Both the position numbers and the translations under genes were made by a program. 64,000 nt of DNA, taken from assembly GCF_020080835.1 (NCBI RefSeq), contig NW_025401886.1, forward strand, positions 248,001-312,000, written 5' to 3'. The notes under the pieces were generated by a model. The model ran no database searches. It was not told the DNA's origin and saw only the letters and a program-made list of their open reading frames with translations. This DNA is from Cotesia glomerata (lineage: Eukaryota; Arthropoda; Insecta; Hymenoptera; Braconidae). Every line of letters starts with the position of its first letter. Position 1 is the stretch's first letter. Positions 45,204 through 55,650 of the stretch are shown one piece after another.

Positions 45204-48200
45204 GACCCGATAAATGATGATGACACTGGCGCTTTAAGGACTAACTTTAAGTGGACGGAGGAACTGCGAGTCGATCTGTTGGCGTGTTACCAGCGCAGCG
45301 ATCCGGGGATGATCGGTTACATAGCCCGGATGCACACTCTTTGGAGTGACATGCATCCGGAGCTAGCACATTTTACGCCGAAACACCTGCGTAACTATGC
45401 CGCTCATCTCCGGCGAAACAGACGATCGCTTGTGCCGGATAGAAGGCAGTCTAATAGACTTTCCTTTCCGGCACAATTACACCAAGAGCGACGCCGTTCC
45501 TCCTTGGATAACAACAATCTCTTTATAGGACGGCAAGTAAGTATATCTAAAAAGATAACTTACTCCCAACAACAACTTGACAAAGTCAATGAAGATCTCC
45601 TTACACAGATCCAGGAGGATTCCACTCTGCTCGCTGTGAACCAGGTTGTATATGGTGCAGCAGTTTCGGCTTTTCCGAGAGAGAGAAATCGTCTCTCAAT
45701 CGAGGCAAGGTTGAGACAGCGCATCGCACAACTTGGCGACAAAATTGACAGATCCCGGAAACATGTCTCTCGCATCCAATGTGTGATTGAGTTCGAAACA
45801 ACCCAACGAGCATACACGCCCCGAGTACGTCGCATTGCTGCTGAACTTCGGTGGCGTCATCACACATTGAATAAAAGTACTCTTCTTGTCATCAAAGAAG
45901 AGTCGCTTAATAAATTGCGAGCTCTAGTGACTGCCAAAAAGTCACTAGAGAAAAGGCTGAAACGGCTGGTCGACAATTCGTTGTTTCGATCTAGCCCTTC
46001 ACGCTTTCTGACACCAAAGACTGTTGTTACCGGAAATTATCCAGCACCTGAGCGGGTGGAAGCCTTTTGGACTGACTTGTATGGAGATCAACCAAACGTA
46101 AACGCCAACACTCCAGCTCTGCATGACTTCAAAGCATTTTGTCGGAAACACCGTCGAGAGAATGCTGATGAAGAGAGCCCTGCAGTCAGTGTAAATGAAG
46201 TTCGTTTAGCTCTAGATGGCAGCAGAAATTGGGCTGCCCTGGGACCAGATGGCATTAATGTCTTCTGGTGGAAGAAGTTTACTTCTACCCACCTCCATTT
46301 GGCCCGTATATTTACATCCTACATTAGAGCTGACGAACCGATTCCAGACTGGCTCGTAGAAGGGCGAACCGTACTGATACCCAAAAAAGGTGACTTGTCT
46401 GACCCAAAGAATTACAGGCCTATCACCTGCCTGAATGCGGTTTATAAAATTTTTACAACAGAGGCCTGTCAGGTTGCAAAGAGAACCTGATAGTTGATCG
46501 ATGTGTCATACAAGATGCGATCTACTATCAACGCAACCTGTCAATGGCCTGGATTGACTATCGCAAGGCATTTGACTCAACTCCTCATGAGTTGATTTTA
46601 TACCTCCTCAAATGCCTGGGGGTCAATCTCGAAACGGTGGAATGCATTCGGCGTACAATTCAGCACTGGCGAACGCGTTTCCATATAGGAAATGGAAACG
46701 CACTGCACGTAACCAGAGTTGTAGAGTACAAACGAGGGGTCTTCCAAGGCGATTCCTTGAGCCCTCTGCTGTTTTGCATCTCACTGCTGCCTATATCTGT
46801 TGCTCTCCGTAAAACCCATGGGTACTCTGTGGGGCCTCCGGGTGATCGAAAATACTTGATCACCCATCTGCTTTACATAGATGATCCGAAGCTATATAGT
46901 GCTAATGAAGATCATCTACAGGCAGCCCTGAACATCGTAGCAGAGTACACACGAGATGTCGGAATGTCTTTTGGGTTGGACAAGTGTGCGGTCATACATC
47001 TGGCGAGGGGTAAGTGCTCTGATACGGGTGATGATGTCGAGTTAGTAGATGGGAGCATCTTAAGACAATTAGGCGCCGGAGAGTTGTATAGATACCTAGG
47101 AATGGAAGAGCACCGCATGCATGCGGTCTCTGAAGTCCGAGCAACTCTCCGTAGTGAGTATGTTAGGAGACTCCGGAAAATTTGGTCCTCCGAACTTTCC
47201 GGAAAAATAAAGTCTCCGCCACTAACATGCTCGCTGTCCCAGTCTTACTATACTCTTTCGGTGTCCTGAAATGGGCCCGAAAGGATTTACGAGATCTCGA
47301 CATCAAAACCCGTAAGGTTATCAATATGAATCGGAGCATGCATCCCAATTCATCAGTCGCCAGATTATACCTCTCCCGGTCCATCGGTGGGAGAGGTCTG
47401 CAGAGTTTGGAGCGGCTGCATGATCGTTTGGTCCTGGGCTTAACATTCGAGGTTGTCAATTTCACTGCAGTCGAGGATGACTTCCTTATGCAAATCGTAC
47501 ATAAACATGAAAATGCGCATAAGGGGTCGTTCTTGTATAAGGCAGCTATATATGCAGCAAGAATCCTTGCTCTTGGAGAGATAAACGCTCTTATGGAACT
47601 CCGAAAGGAAGAATTTAAGAGCGTCATCAGGAACGCCGAGGAAAAACAACTCCTAGACGAACTGATGGACAAGTCCATGCACAGCGTGTACTTCAAACAC
47701 GTGCGTGATCATGGCTTGTCCACCCAGCTGACCTTTTCCTTCTTAAAGTCAGCTGGCCTGATGTCCGAGACTGAAGGGTTCATATTTGCCTGCCAAGATG
47801 GTGTCATTAACACTCTAGAATACCGTAGCAAGGTGCTCCAGGTGCAGCTTCTGGACACGTCATGTAGGATGTGTAAACAACACCCGGAGACGCTCATGCA
47901 CCTTTTGTCGGCATGTCCTGTGCTGGCGAGAGGTGCATATATCCAGCGTCACAACGCTGCCCTGAGAGTACTGTACTACTATCTTCGTCATTACTACGGT
48001 ATTGATATGACACTAGTGCTGCCTTATCTACCAGGAGATATTCCCCAGGTTGTTGAGAATGACAGTTGCAAAATTTACTGGAACATGCCATTTGCAACAA
48101 CCCGGCGGATCGATCACAACAAACCTGATATTGTGCTCTTCGACAAGGCCATGCGTGACATTTATGTCATTGAGTTCTCGGCCCCGGCTGAACACAACAT

Positions 48201-48417
48201 CTCAGCCAAAGAAGAGCACAAAAGAAAAATATATCAGGATCTCCTATTTGAAATTGGCAAACTTTACCCAGGTTACCGTGTCAAACTAGTCGTCCTTATC
48301 GTTGGCGTCCTTGGAGGGATGAAACAGTCTTTTGTATCCTTACTTGCCAAAGTTCCAGTTTGCACGTCAAAATCTGAGTTCTTGGCTGTCAGGATGCAGA
48401 AGGCTGTAATATTTTAA
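45204..48417 (+). pseudogene. R4/Dong-like ORF, copy 1, with a deletion and two frame changes
   Basis: Three open blocks in different frames. Block 1 (to 46490) has the Myb-like FKWTEELRVDLLACYQR, the arginine-rich middle and GPDGINVFWWKKF. Near 46457 about 75 bp are missing relative to copy 3, and the frame changes. Block 2 (46500-~47205) has MAWIDYRKAFDSTPHEL and the RT site as YIDDPKLY, where copy 3 has YMDDLKLY. A one-base loss in an A run at ~47207 moves to block 3 (to 48417), with CRMCKQHPETLMHLLSAC, the REL-endonuclease core NKPDIVLFDKAMRDIYVIEFSAP, and a new stop just before the tRNA-like insert. The position corresponding to copy 3's start ATG is ATA (INDDD); the open frame runs further upstream. 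Confidence 0.75.
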
Positions 48418-48566
48418 TATTAGGCTAATATTTTAACCTAAGCCATAATTTATAGCTAAATTTGTCATTAAAGACAAATTTGGGAACTGGGGAAATAAAG
48501 GATAAAGGGGGGAGGAGGGACCTTACTCAGTAGGAATTTTTCGGTAACCGAAAAAATAATTCAGAC

Positions 48567-48639
48567 AGCCCAGACCGGGACTCGAACCCGGATCATTTGG
48601 TTACGCGCCAAAGGCTCTACCAGTTAAGCTATCCGAGAC
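48567..48639 (-). tRNA. tRNA-like sequence, unit 1
   Basis: Minus-strand cloverleaf: A box TAGCTTAACTGG, perfect B box GGTTCGAGTCC, anticodon stem TTTGG/CCAAA and T stem CCGGG/CCCGG. The anticodon loop is CGCGTAA, so position 33 is G instead of T and the anticodon would be CGT; the acceptor stem has one mismatch. This favours a SINE head or pseudo-tRNA over a working tRNA. Confidence 0.45.
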
Positions 48640-48841
48640 ATTGTCCGTAACTACCATTCCGTCACCTAATAAGACCTACCGAGTAATAAACACCACCGTC
48701 CATCTTACGGTAAAGAGCCATAATTTATAGCTAAATTTGTCATTAAAGACAAATTTGGGAACTGGGGAAATAAAGGATAAAGGGGGGAGGAGGGACCTTA
48801 CTCAGTAGGAATTTTTCGGTAACCGAAAAAATAATTCAGAC

Positions 48842-48914
48842 AGCCCAGACCGGGACTCGAACCCGGATCATTTGGTTACGCGCCAAAGGCTCTACTAGTT
48901 AAGCTATCCGAGAC
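48842..48914 (-). tRNA. tRNA-like sequence, unit 2
   Basis: Same as unit 1 except one change in the D loop (ACTAGT for ACTGGT on the minus strand), which breaks the GG of the A box. Confidence 0.4.
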
Positions 48915-49116
48915 ATTGTCCGTAACTACCATTCCGTCACCTAATAAGACCTACCGAGTAATAAACACCACCGTCCATCTTACGGTAAAGAGCCATAATT
49001 TATAGCTAAATTTGTCATTAAAGACAAATTTGGGAACTGGGGAAATAAAGGATAAAGGGGGGAGGAGGGACCTTACTCAGTAGGAATTTTTCGGTAACCG
49101 AAAAAATAATTCAGAC

Positions 49117-49189
49117 AGCCCAGACCGGGACTCGAACCCGGATCATTTGGTTACGCGCCAAAGGCTCTACCAGTTAAGCTATCCGAGAC
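49117..49189 (-). tRNA. tRNA-like sequence, unit 3
   Basis: Identical to unit 1 over the tRNA-like region, with the same missing T33. Confidence 0.45.
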
Positions 49190-49389
49190 ATTGTCCGTAA
49201 CTACCATTCCGTCACCTAATATTTTAACCTGTATTAGGTTCCCTTCGTCTACTTAGGGAAATGACTTTGGCCTGCTGTGGCCGCTAACCGCCTTGTTGTG
49301 CGGAGTGGTCCAGCAGTAATGGATGGAGCTCAGACTGGGCCCTCGGAGAGTCGGACTTCGGGGACAACCCCCCTGAGCATTTAATAACA

Positions 49390-49431
49390 TAATAATAATA
49401 ATAATAACAATAATAATAATTCCTATATATA
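49390..49431. repeat. (TAA)n junction between R4/Dong-like copies 1 and 2
   Basis: Imperfect TAA/AAT repeat after the 3' end of copy 1, running into 'cctatatataatcccatata', where copy 2 begins in the opposite orientation. Confidence 0.7.
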
Positions 49432-50944
49432 ATCCCATATAGGTCCTATCTCCTGCAAGATACGGTTATTCAAAATTTTTGTAAAAATTTTATAAACCGC
49501 ATCCAGGCAGGTGATAGGCCTGTAATTTTTTGGGTCAGACAAGTCACCTTTTTTGGGTATCAGTACGGTTCACCCTTCTACGAGCCAGTCTGGAATCGGT
49601 TCGTCAGCTCTAATGTAGGATGTAAATATACGGGCCAAATGGAGGTGGGTCGAAGTAAACTTCTTCCACCAGAAGACATTAATGCCATCTGGTCCCGGGG
49701 CATCCCAATTTCTGCTGCCATCTAGAGCTAAACGAACTTCATTTACACTGACTGCAGGGCTCTTTTCATCAGCATTCTGTCGACGGTGTTTCCGACAAAA
49801 TGCTTTGAAGTCATGCAGAGCTGGAGTGTTCGCGTTTACGTTTGGTTGATCTCCATACAACTCAGTTCAAAAGGCTTCCACCCGCTCAGGTGCTGGATAA
49901 TTCCCGGTAACAACAGTCTTTGGTGTCAGAAAGCGTGAAGGGCTAGATCGAAAGAACGAATTGTCGACCAGCCGTTTCAGCCTTTTCTCTAGTGACATTT
50001 TGGCAGTCACTAGAGCTCACAATTTATTAAGCGACTCTTCCTTGATGACAAGAAGAGTACTTTTATTCAATGTGTGATGACGCCACCGAAGTTCAGCAGC
50101 AATGCGCCGAATTCGGGGCGTGTATGCTCTTTGAGTTGTTTCAAACTCAATCACACACTGAATGCGGGAGACCTGTTTCCGGGATCTGTCAATTTTGAGT
50201 CCAAGTTGTGAGATGCGCTGTCTCAACCTTGCCTCGATCGAGAGACAATGTCTCTCTCGGAAAAGTCGAAACTGCTGCACCATACACAACCTGGCTCACA
50301 GTGAGCAGGGTGGAATCCTCCAGGATGTTTGCACGGAGATCTTCATTTACCGCTTCTAGCTGTTGTTGGGAGTAAGTTATCTTTTTAGATATACTTACTT
50401 GCCGTCCTATAAAGGGATTGTTGTCATCCGAGGAGGAACGGCGTCGCTCTTGGTGTAATTGCGCCGGAAAGGAAAGTCTATTAGACTGCCTTCTATCCGG
50501 CACAAGCGATCTTCTATTACGCCGAAGATAAGCGGCATAATTACGCAGGTGTTTAGGCGTAAAATGCTCTAGCTCCGGATGCATATCACTCCAAAGAGTG
50601 TGCATCCGGGCCATATAACCGCTCACCCCCGGCTCGCTACGTTGGTAGCACACCAAGAGGTCGACTCGTAGTTCCTCCGTCCACTTAAAGAAAGTCCTTA
50701 AAGCGCCAGGGTCGTCATCGTTCATCGGGTCCGGCGTGCTCCTCCCACCTGATGAATGGTCCTCATCCGAAAAGGACCGGTTGTGGGGAGCACTTCTGAG
50801 ATTACGCCTTGTTGTAACTCAGTATTTCAATGCAGTGGGTAGTTGACCCACTGCATCGGCTACGTCGTTCGCCTACAGACCTGGTGTTATGGTCTGCGTT
50901 TCCCGCGATGCGCCGCTTGGAGGCCACGTAGCAAGCACCGCTAA
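49432..50944 (-). mobile_element. R4/Dong-like LINE, copy 2, 5' half only
   Basis: The 5' end is next to (TTA)n at 50945, with the same leader as copy 3. Homology to copy 3 stops at the codons around ILHEIEPVW, so the RT core and endonuclease are missing. Loss of the 3' part is opposite to normal LINE 5' truncation and points to later deletion or recombination. Confidence 0.75.
49433..50725 (-). pseudogene. R4/Dong-like ORF, copy 2 N-terminal half, three stops
   Basis: Starts at ATG 50725 (MNDDDPGALRTFFKW). A 2-bp loss in a TC run near 50257 changes the frame. Three stops follow: NKL*AL (CGA to TGA), VEAF*TEL (TGG to TGA) and VEG*TVL (CGA to TGA). All three are C-to-T or G-to-A changes, two at CpG, as expected for methylation decay. 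The rest matches copy 3 closely. Confidence 0.75.
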
Positions 50945-50991
<47 letters not shown>

Positions 50992-51097
50992 CATTATAAT
51001 TATAATTAAAATGATAATAATTATAATAATAATAAATATCGTTGCTATTATATTTATCAATTTATTATTAACATTATAATTATTTCCATTTTTAAAC

Positions 51098-51130
<33 letters not shown>

Positions 51131-51139
51131 GTTATTAAA
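50945..51139. repeat. (ATT)n tracts around a short S-repeat segment
   Basis: (ATT)n to ~50992, then 'atatttatcaatttattattaac', which matches 34940-34970 just before the (TTA)n of S unit 1, then (TTA)n at ~51101-51130. This is host sequence between the insertions. Confidence 0.7.
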
Positions 51140-54100
51140 TGCTCAGGGGGGTTGTCCCCGGAGTCCGATTCTCCAAGGGCCCAGCCTGAGCTCCATCCAT
51201 TACTGCTGGACCACTCCGCACAACAAGGCGGTTAGTGATCACAGCAGGCCAAAGTCATTTTCCTAAGTAGACGGAGGGAACCTAGTATGACAGCCTTCTG
51301 CATCCTGACCGCCAAGAATTCAGCTTTTGATGAGCAAGCTGGAACTCTGGCAAGTGAGGATACAAAAGACTGTTTCATCCCTCCGAGGACGCCAACAATC
51401 AGGACGACGAGCTTGACACGGTAACCTGGGTAAAGTTTGCCAATTTCAAACAGGAGATCCTGATATATCTGTCTTTTGTGCTCTTCTTTGGCTGAGATGT
51501 TGTATTCAGCCGGGGCCGAGAACTCAATGACATAAATGTCACGAGTAGCCTTGTCGAAGAGCACAATATCAGGTTTGTTGTGATCTATCCGCCGAGTTGT
51601 TGCAAACGGCATGTTCCAATAAATTTTGCAACTGTCATTCTCAACAACCTGGGGAATATCTCCTGGTAGATAAGGCAGCGCTAGTGTCATATCAATACCG
51701 TAGTAATGACGAAGATAGTAGTACAGTACTCTCAGGGCAGCGTTGTGACGCTGGATATATGCACCTCTCGCCAGCACAGGACATGCTGACAAAAGGTGCA
51801 TGAGCGTCTCCGGGTGTTGTTTACACATCCTACATGACGTGTCCAGAAGCTGCACCTGGAGCACCTTGCTACGGTATTCTAGAGTGTTAATGACACCATC
51901 TTGGCAAGCAAATATGAACCCTTCAGTCTCGGACATCAGGCCAGCTGACTTTAAGAAGGAAAACGTCAGCTGGGTGGACAAGCCATGATCACGCACGGGT
52001 TTGAAGAACACGCTGTGCATGGACTTGTCCATCAGTTCGCCTAGGAGTAGTTTTTCCTCGGCGTTCCTGATGACGCTCTTGAATTCCTCCTTTCGGAGTT
52101 CCATAAGAGCGTTTATCTCTCCAAGACCAAGGGTTCTTGCTGCATATATAGCTGCCTTATACAAGAACGACCCCTTATGCGCATTCTCATGTTTATGAAC
52201 AATTTGCATAAGAAAGTCATCCTCGTCTGCAGTGAAATTGACAACTTCGTGTGTTAAACCCAGGACCAAACGATCATGCAGCCGCTCCAAACTCTGCAGA
52301 CCTCTCCCACCGATGGACCGGGAGAGGTATAATCTGGCGACTGATGAATTGGGGTGCATGCTCCGGTTCATGTTGATAGTCTTACGGGTTTTGATGTCGA
52401 GATCTCGCAGATCCTTTCGGGCCCATTTTAAGACACCGAAAGAGTATAGTAAGACTGGGACAGCGAGCGTGTTAGTAGCGGAGACTTTATTTTTACCGGA
52501 AAGTTCGGAGGACCAAATTTTCCGGAGTCTCCTAACATACTCGCTACGGAGAGTTGCTTGGACTTCGGAGACCGCATGCATGCGGTGCTCTTCCATTCCT
52601 AGATATCTATACAACTCTCCGGCATCTAATTGTCTTAAGATGCTCCCATCTACCAACTCGACATCATCACTCGTATCAGAGCACTTACCCCTCGCCAGAT
52701 GTACGACCGCACACTTGTCCAACCCAAAAGACATTCCGACATCCCGCGTGTACTCTGCTACGATGTTCAGGGCCGCCTGTAGATGATCTTTATCAGCACT
52801 ATATAGCTTCAGATCATCCATATAAAGCAGATGGGTAATCGAGTATTTTCGATCACCCGGAGGCCCCACAGAGTACCCACGAGTTTTACGGAGAGCAACA
52901 GATATAGGCAGCAGTGAGATGCAAAACAGCAGAGGGCTTAAGGAATCACCTTGGAAGACCCCTCGTTTGTACTCTACAACTCCGGTTATGTGCAATGCGT
53001 TTCCACTTCCAATGTGAAAACGCGTTCGCCAGAGCTGCATTGTACGCCGAATGCATTCCACTATTTCAGGATTGACCCCCAGGCATTTGAGGAGATATAA
53101 AATCAACTCATGAGAAGTTGAGTCAAATGCCTTGCGATAGTCGATCCAGGCCATTGACAGGTTGCGTTGATAGTAGATCGCATCTTGTGTGACACATCGA
53201 TCAACTATCAAGTTCTCTTTGAAACCTGACAGGCCTCTTTTGCTGCCACGCTGTTCATATATCTGTTGCCATACAGGTTCTATCTCATGCAAAATACGGT
53301 TGTTTAAAATTTTTGTAAAAATTTTATAAACCGCATTCAAGCAGGTGATAGGCCTGTAATTCTTTGGGTCAGACAAGTCACCTTTTTTTGGTATCAGTAC
53401 GGTTCGCCCTTCCACGAGCCAGTCTGGAATCGGTTCGTCAGCTCTAATGTACGATGTGAATATACGGGCCAGATGGAGGTGGGTAGAAGTAAACTTCTTC
53501 CACCAAAAGACATTTATGCCATCTGGTCCCGGGGCAGCCCAATTTTTGCTGCCATTTAGAGCTGAACGAACTTCATTCACACTGACTGCAGGGCTCTCTT
53601 CATCAGCATTCTGTCTACGGTGTTCCCGACAGAATGCTTTAAAGTCGTGCAGAGCTGGAGTATTGGCGTTCACGTTTGGTTGATCTCCATACAACTCAGT
53701 CCATAAAGCTTCCACCCGTTCAGGTGTTGGATAATTCCCGGTAACATCGGTCTTTGGTGTCAGAAACCGTGAAGGGCTGGATCGAAACAACGAGTTGTCG
53801 ACCAACCGCTTCAGCCTTTTCTCTAGTGACTTTTTGGCAGTCACTAAAGCCCGCAATTTATTGAGAGACTCTTCCTTGATGACAAGAAGAGTACTCTTAT
53901 TCAGTGTGTGATGACGCCACCGAAGTTCAGCAGCAATGCGTCGAATTCGGGGCGTGTATGCTCTTTGAGTTGTTTCAAACTCAATCACACACTGAATGCG
54001 GGAGACCTGTTTCCGGGATCTGTCAATTTTGAGTCCAAGTTGTGAGATGCGCTGTCTCAACCTTGCCTCGATCGAGAGACAATGTCTCTCTCTCGGAAAA

Positions 54101-54781
54101 GCCGAAACTGCTGCACCATACACAACCTGGCTCACAGTGAGCAGGGTGGAATCCTCCAGGATGTTTGCACGGAGATCTTTATTTACCGCTTCTAGCTGTT
54201 GTTGGGAGTAAGTCATCTTTTTAGATATACTTACTTGCCGTCCTATAAAGGGATTGTTGTCATCCAAGGAGGAACGGCGTCGCTCTTGGTGTAATTGCGC
54301 CGGAAAGGAAAGTCTATTAGACTGCCTTCTATCCGGCACAAGCGATCTTCTATTACGCCGAAGATAAGCGGCATAATTACGCAGGTGTTTAGGCGTAAAA
54401 TGCTCTAGCTCCGGATGCATATCACTCCAAAGAGTGTGCATCCGGGCCATATAACCGCTCACCCCCGGCTCGCTACGTTGGTAGCACACCAAGAGGTCGA
54501 CTCGTAGTTCCTCCGTCCACTTAAAGAAAGTCCTTAAAGCGCCAGGGTCGTCATCGTTCATCGGGTCCGGCGTGCTCCTCCCACCTGATGAATGGTCCTC
54601 ATCCGAAAAGGACCGGTTGTGGGGAGCACTTCTGAGATTACGCCTTGTTGTAACTCAGTATTTCAATGCAGTGGGTAGTTGGCCCACTGCATCGGCTACG
54701 TCGTTCGCCTACAGACCTGGTGTTATGGTCTGCGTTTCCCGCGATGCGCCGCTTGGAGGCCACGTAGCAAGCACCGCTTGC

Positions 54782-54783
<2 letters not shown>
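51140..54783 (-). mobile_element. R4/Dong-like LINE, copy 3, full length and apparently intact
   Basis: 5' end at ~54783 (after (TAA)n; leader GCAAGCGGTGCTTGCTACG) and 3' end at ~51140 (GAGCATTTAATAAC then TAA). A ~220-bp 5' UTR, one ORF and a ~90-bp 3' UTR. Both flanks are (TAA)n. The uninterrupted target is represented by the (TTA)n at 34980-35032 next to paralogous block P copy 1. Confidence 0.85.
51232..54561 (-). CDS. R4/Dong-like LINE protein, 1109 aa: Myb-like, RT, CCHC, REL-endonuclease
   Basis: Single intact frame. The start is the first ATG after an in-frame TGA in the leader (MNDDDPGALRTFFKW). Order: Myb/SANT-like DNA-binding region FKWTEELRVDLLVCYQR...FTPKHLRNYAAYLRRN (~12-75); an Arg/Lys-rich linker; RT with GPDGINVFWWKKF (~345), GRTVLIPKKGDLSDPKNYRP, MAWIDYRKAFDS, FQGDSLSPLLFCISL and catalytic YMDD (~580); CRMC...HLLSAC, a CX2CX8HX4C-like knuckle (~909-926); then a PD-(D/E)XK endonuclease, KPDIVLFDK...YVIEFSAP (~995-1015). 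A C-terminal REL endonuclease rather than an N-terminal APE type defines the R2/R4/CRE/NeSL lineages; TAA targeting points to Dong. No stop or frameshift, so it may be recently active. Confidence 0.85.
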   Translation of the reverse strand: MNDDDPGALRTFFKWTEELRVDLLVCYQRSEPGVSGYMARMHTLWSDMHPELEHFTPKHLRNYAAYLRRNRRSLVPDRRQSNRLSFPAQLHQERRRSSLDDNNPFIGRQVSISKKMTYSQQQLEAVNKDLRANILEDSTLLTVSQVVYGAAVSAFPRERHCLSIEARLRQRISQLGLKIDRSRKQVSRIQCVIEFETTQRAYTPRIRRIAAELRWRHHTLNKSTLLVIKEESLNKLRALVTAKKSLEKRLKRLVDNSLFRSSPSRFLTPKTDVTGNYPTPERVEALWTELYGDQPNVNANTPALHDFKAFCREHRRQNADEESPAVSVNEVRSALNGSKNWAAPGPDGINVFWWKKFTSTHLHLARIFTSYIRADEPIPDWLVEGRTVLIPKKGDLSDPKNYRPITCLNAVYKIFTKILNNRILHEIEPVWQQIYEQRGSKRGLSGFKENLIVDRCVTQDAIYYQRNLSMAWIDYRKAFDSTSHELILYLLKCLGVNPEIVECIRRTMQLWRTRFHIGSGNALHITGVVEYKRGVFQGDSLSPLLFCISLLPISVALRKTRGYSVGPPGDRKYSITHLLYMDDLKLYSADKDHLQAALNIVAEYTRDVGMSFGLDKCAVVHLARGKCSDTSDDVELVDGSILRQLDAGELYRYLGMEEHRMHAVSEVQATLRSEYVRRLRKIWSSELSGKNKVSATNTLAVPVLLYSFGVLKWARKDLRDLDIKTRKTINMNRSMHPNSSVARLYLSRSIGGRGLQSLERLHDRLVLGLTHEVVNFTADEDDFLMQIVHKHENAHKGSFLYKAAIYAARTLGLGEINALMELRKEEFKSVIRNAEEKLLLGELMDKSMHSVFFKPVRDHGLSTQLTFSFLKSAGLMSETEGFIFACQDGVINTLEYRSKVLQVQLLDTSCRMCKQHPETLMHLLSACPVLARGAYIQRHNAALRVLYYYLRHYYGIDMTLALPYLPGDIPQVVENDSCKIYWNMPFATTRRIDHNKPDIVLFDKATRDIYVIEFSAPAEYNISAKEEHKRQIYQDLLFEIGKLYPGYRVKLVVLIVGVLGGMKQSFVSSLARVPACSSKAEFLAVRMQKAVILGSLRLLRKMTLACCDH

Positions 54784-54823
<40 letters not shown>

Positions 54824-54830
54824 TTCATTT
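54784..54830. repeat. (ATT)n at the 5' side of copy 3
   Basis: Microsatellite continuing into 'acttcatttattctgtagtatg', the same junction as at 35033 in the paralogous block. Confidence 0.85.
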
Positions 54831-54837
54831 ATTCTGT

Positions 54838-55650
54838 AGTATGTGTACGACTTTGAACATGTTCCGCTCTACGAGGGTGAATTACGTATAAAATTTGAAT
54901 TTCCCGGGATTTGTAGCACTTCGTATACATACGGTCCTGTTTGTGTACGGAGTCGTATTGTTTGTTTGCTGTACCTTAGTCACATCGTTAGTTTATTATA
55001 TAGAATTATATACAATACTTTCTCGCAGAGAGCTCAAAGTAAATAAACAAAGTAAATAAACAAAAGGATAACTGCAAGCAATCTACCTTAGTTCATTAAC
55101 ACGTGTGTGAGCACCTTTAAGATTGGAGTTTACTTTTCTACGGTACTAACTTAAATCTCGCGTTGGCTGCATTTTTTACCGCAAACTATCACCTTGAAGC
55201 TACAGTTTATGTAGATATAATTCCAGTGCGCTCTGGCGGCCGTAAATGTAAGCTGTGAATTACTTTTTTTAACTGTAGTTGCATATCTATAGGAGGATTA
55301 CTACACATTTTTATTTTATCTAGTCTGTGGCATGTCACTTTTTACATAAAAAAAAAGTCAGGATCGAAAAATGTGAGCGCGCTATAGTATGTGCTGATAA
55401 AATTTAATAACTTCAAGTAAATAAATTATTATAAGTGAATATAAATCAATTAATACGGTAAAATAAATTATGAATTACTGTTATAATAAACAAATTAGTG
55501 AAAAAAAGTACCGTAGAATCAAATTAAATTTCGCAACCTCAAAAAACCGTTCTGCTTACAGTAAACACATTCGGTAGTCTGGCGCTCCGTTTGCAACGGG
55601 ATTTTTGAACGGAACTTGGCGCCAGATTCTACCGAATCTGTAGATTATAT
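54838..55650 (+). repeat. Paralogous block P, copy 2
   Basis: Same order of segments as 35042-35857, with small indels and substitutions. It diverges after 'ccgaatctgtagatt', where copy 1 enters a GAGCTC repeat and this copy does not. Confidence 0.8.

Larger units (their letters stand above)
48440..49215 (-). mobile_element. tRNA-like SINE-type insert, tandem trimer with 15-bp target duplication
   Basis: Flanked by the 15-bp direct repeat CTAATATTTTAACCT (48425-48439 and 49216-49230). Inside, a 275-bp unit repeats at 48441, 48716 and 48991; the third lacks the last ~46 bp (a linker present between units). Each unit on the minus strand has GTGACGGAATGG, a tRNA-like head, a TTTTTCGGTTACCGAAAAA hairpin and a polypyrimidine body. 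Units differ at very few positions (e.g. 48896), so the amplification is recent. Confidence 0.7.
44991..49389 (+). mobile_element. R4/Dong-like LINE, copy 1 (degenerate, carrying a tRNA-like insert)
   Basis: Starts after (TAA)n at 'gcgggcttgttacgtggcc' and ends at 'ctgagcatttaataacataa' followed by (TAA)n, the same ends as the intact copy at 51140-54783. Dong-type LINEs are known to insert into TAA repeats. Confidence 0.8.

Noticed and set aside
51597..54211. Plus-strand frames within R4/Dong-like copy 3
   Set aside because: Antisense shadows of the 1109-aa frame.
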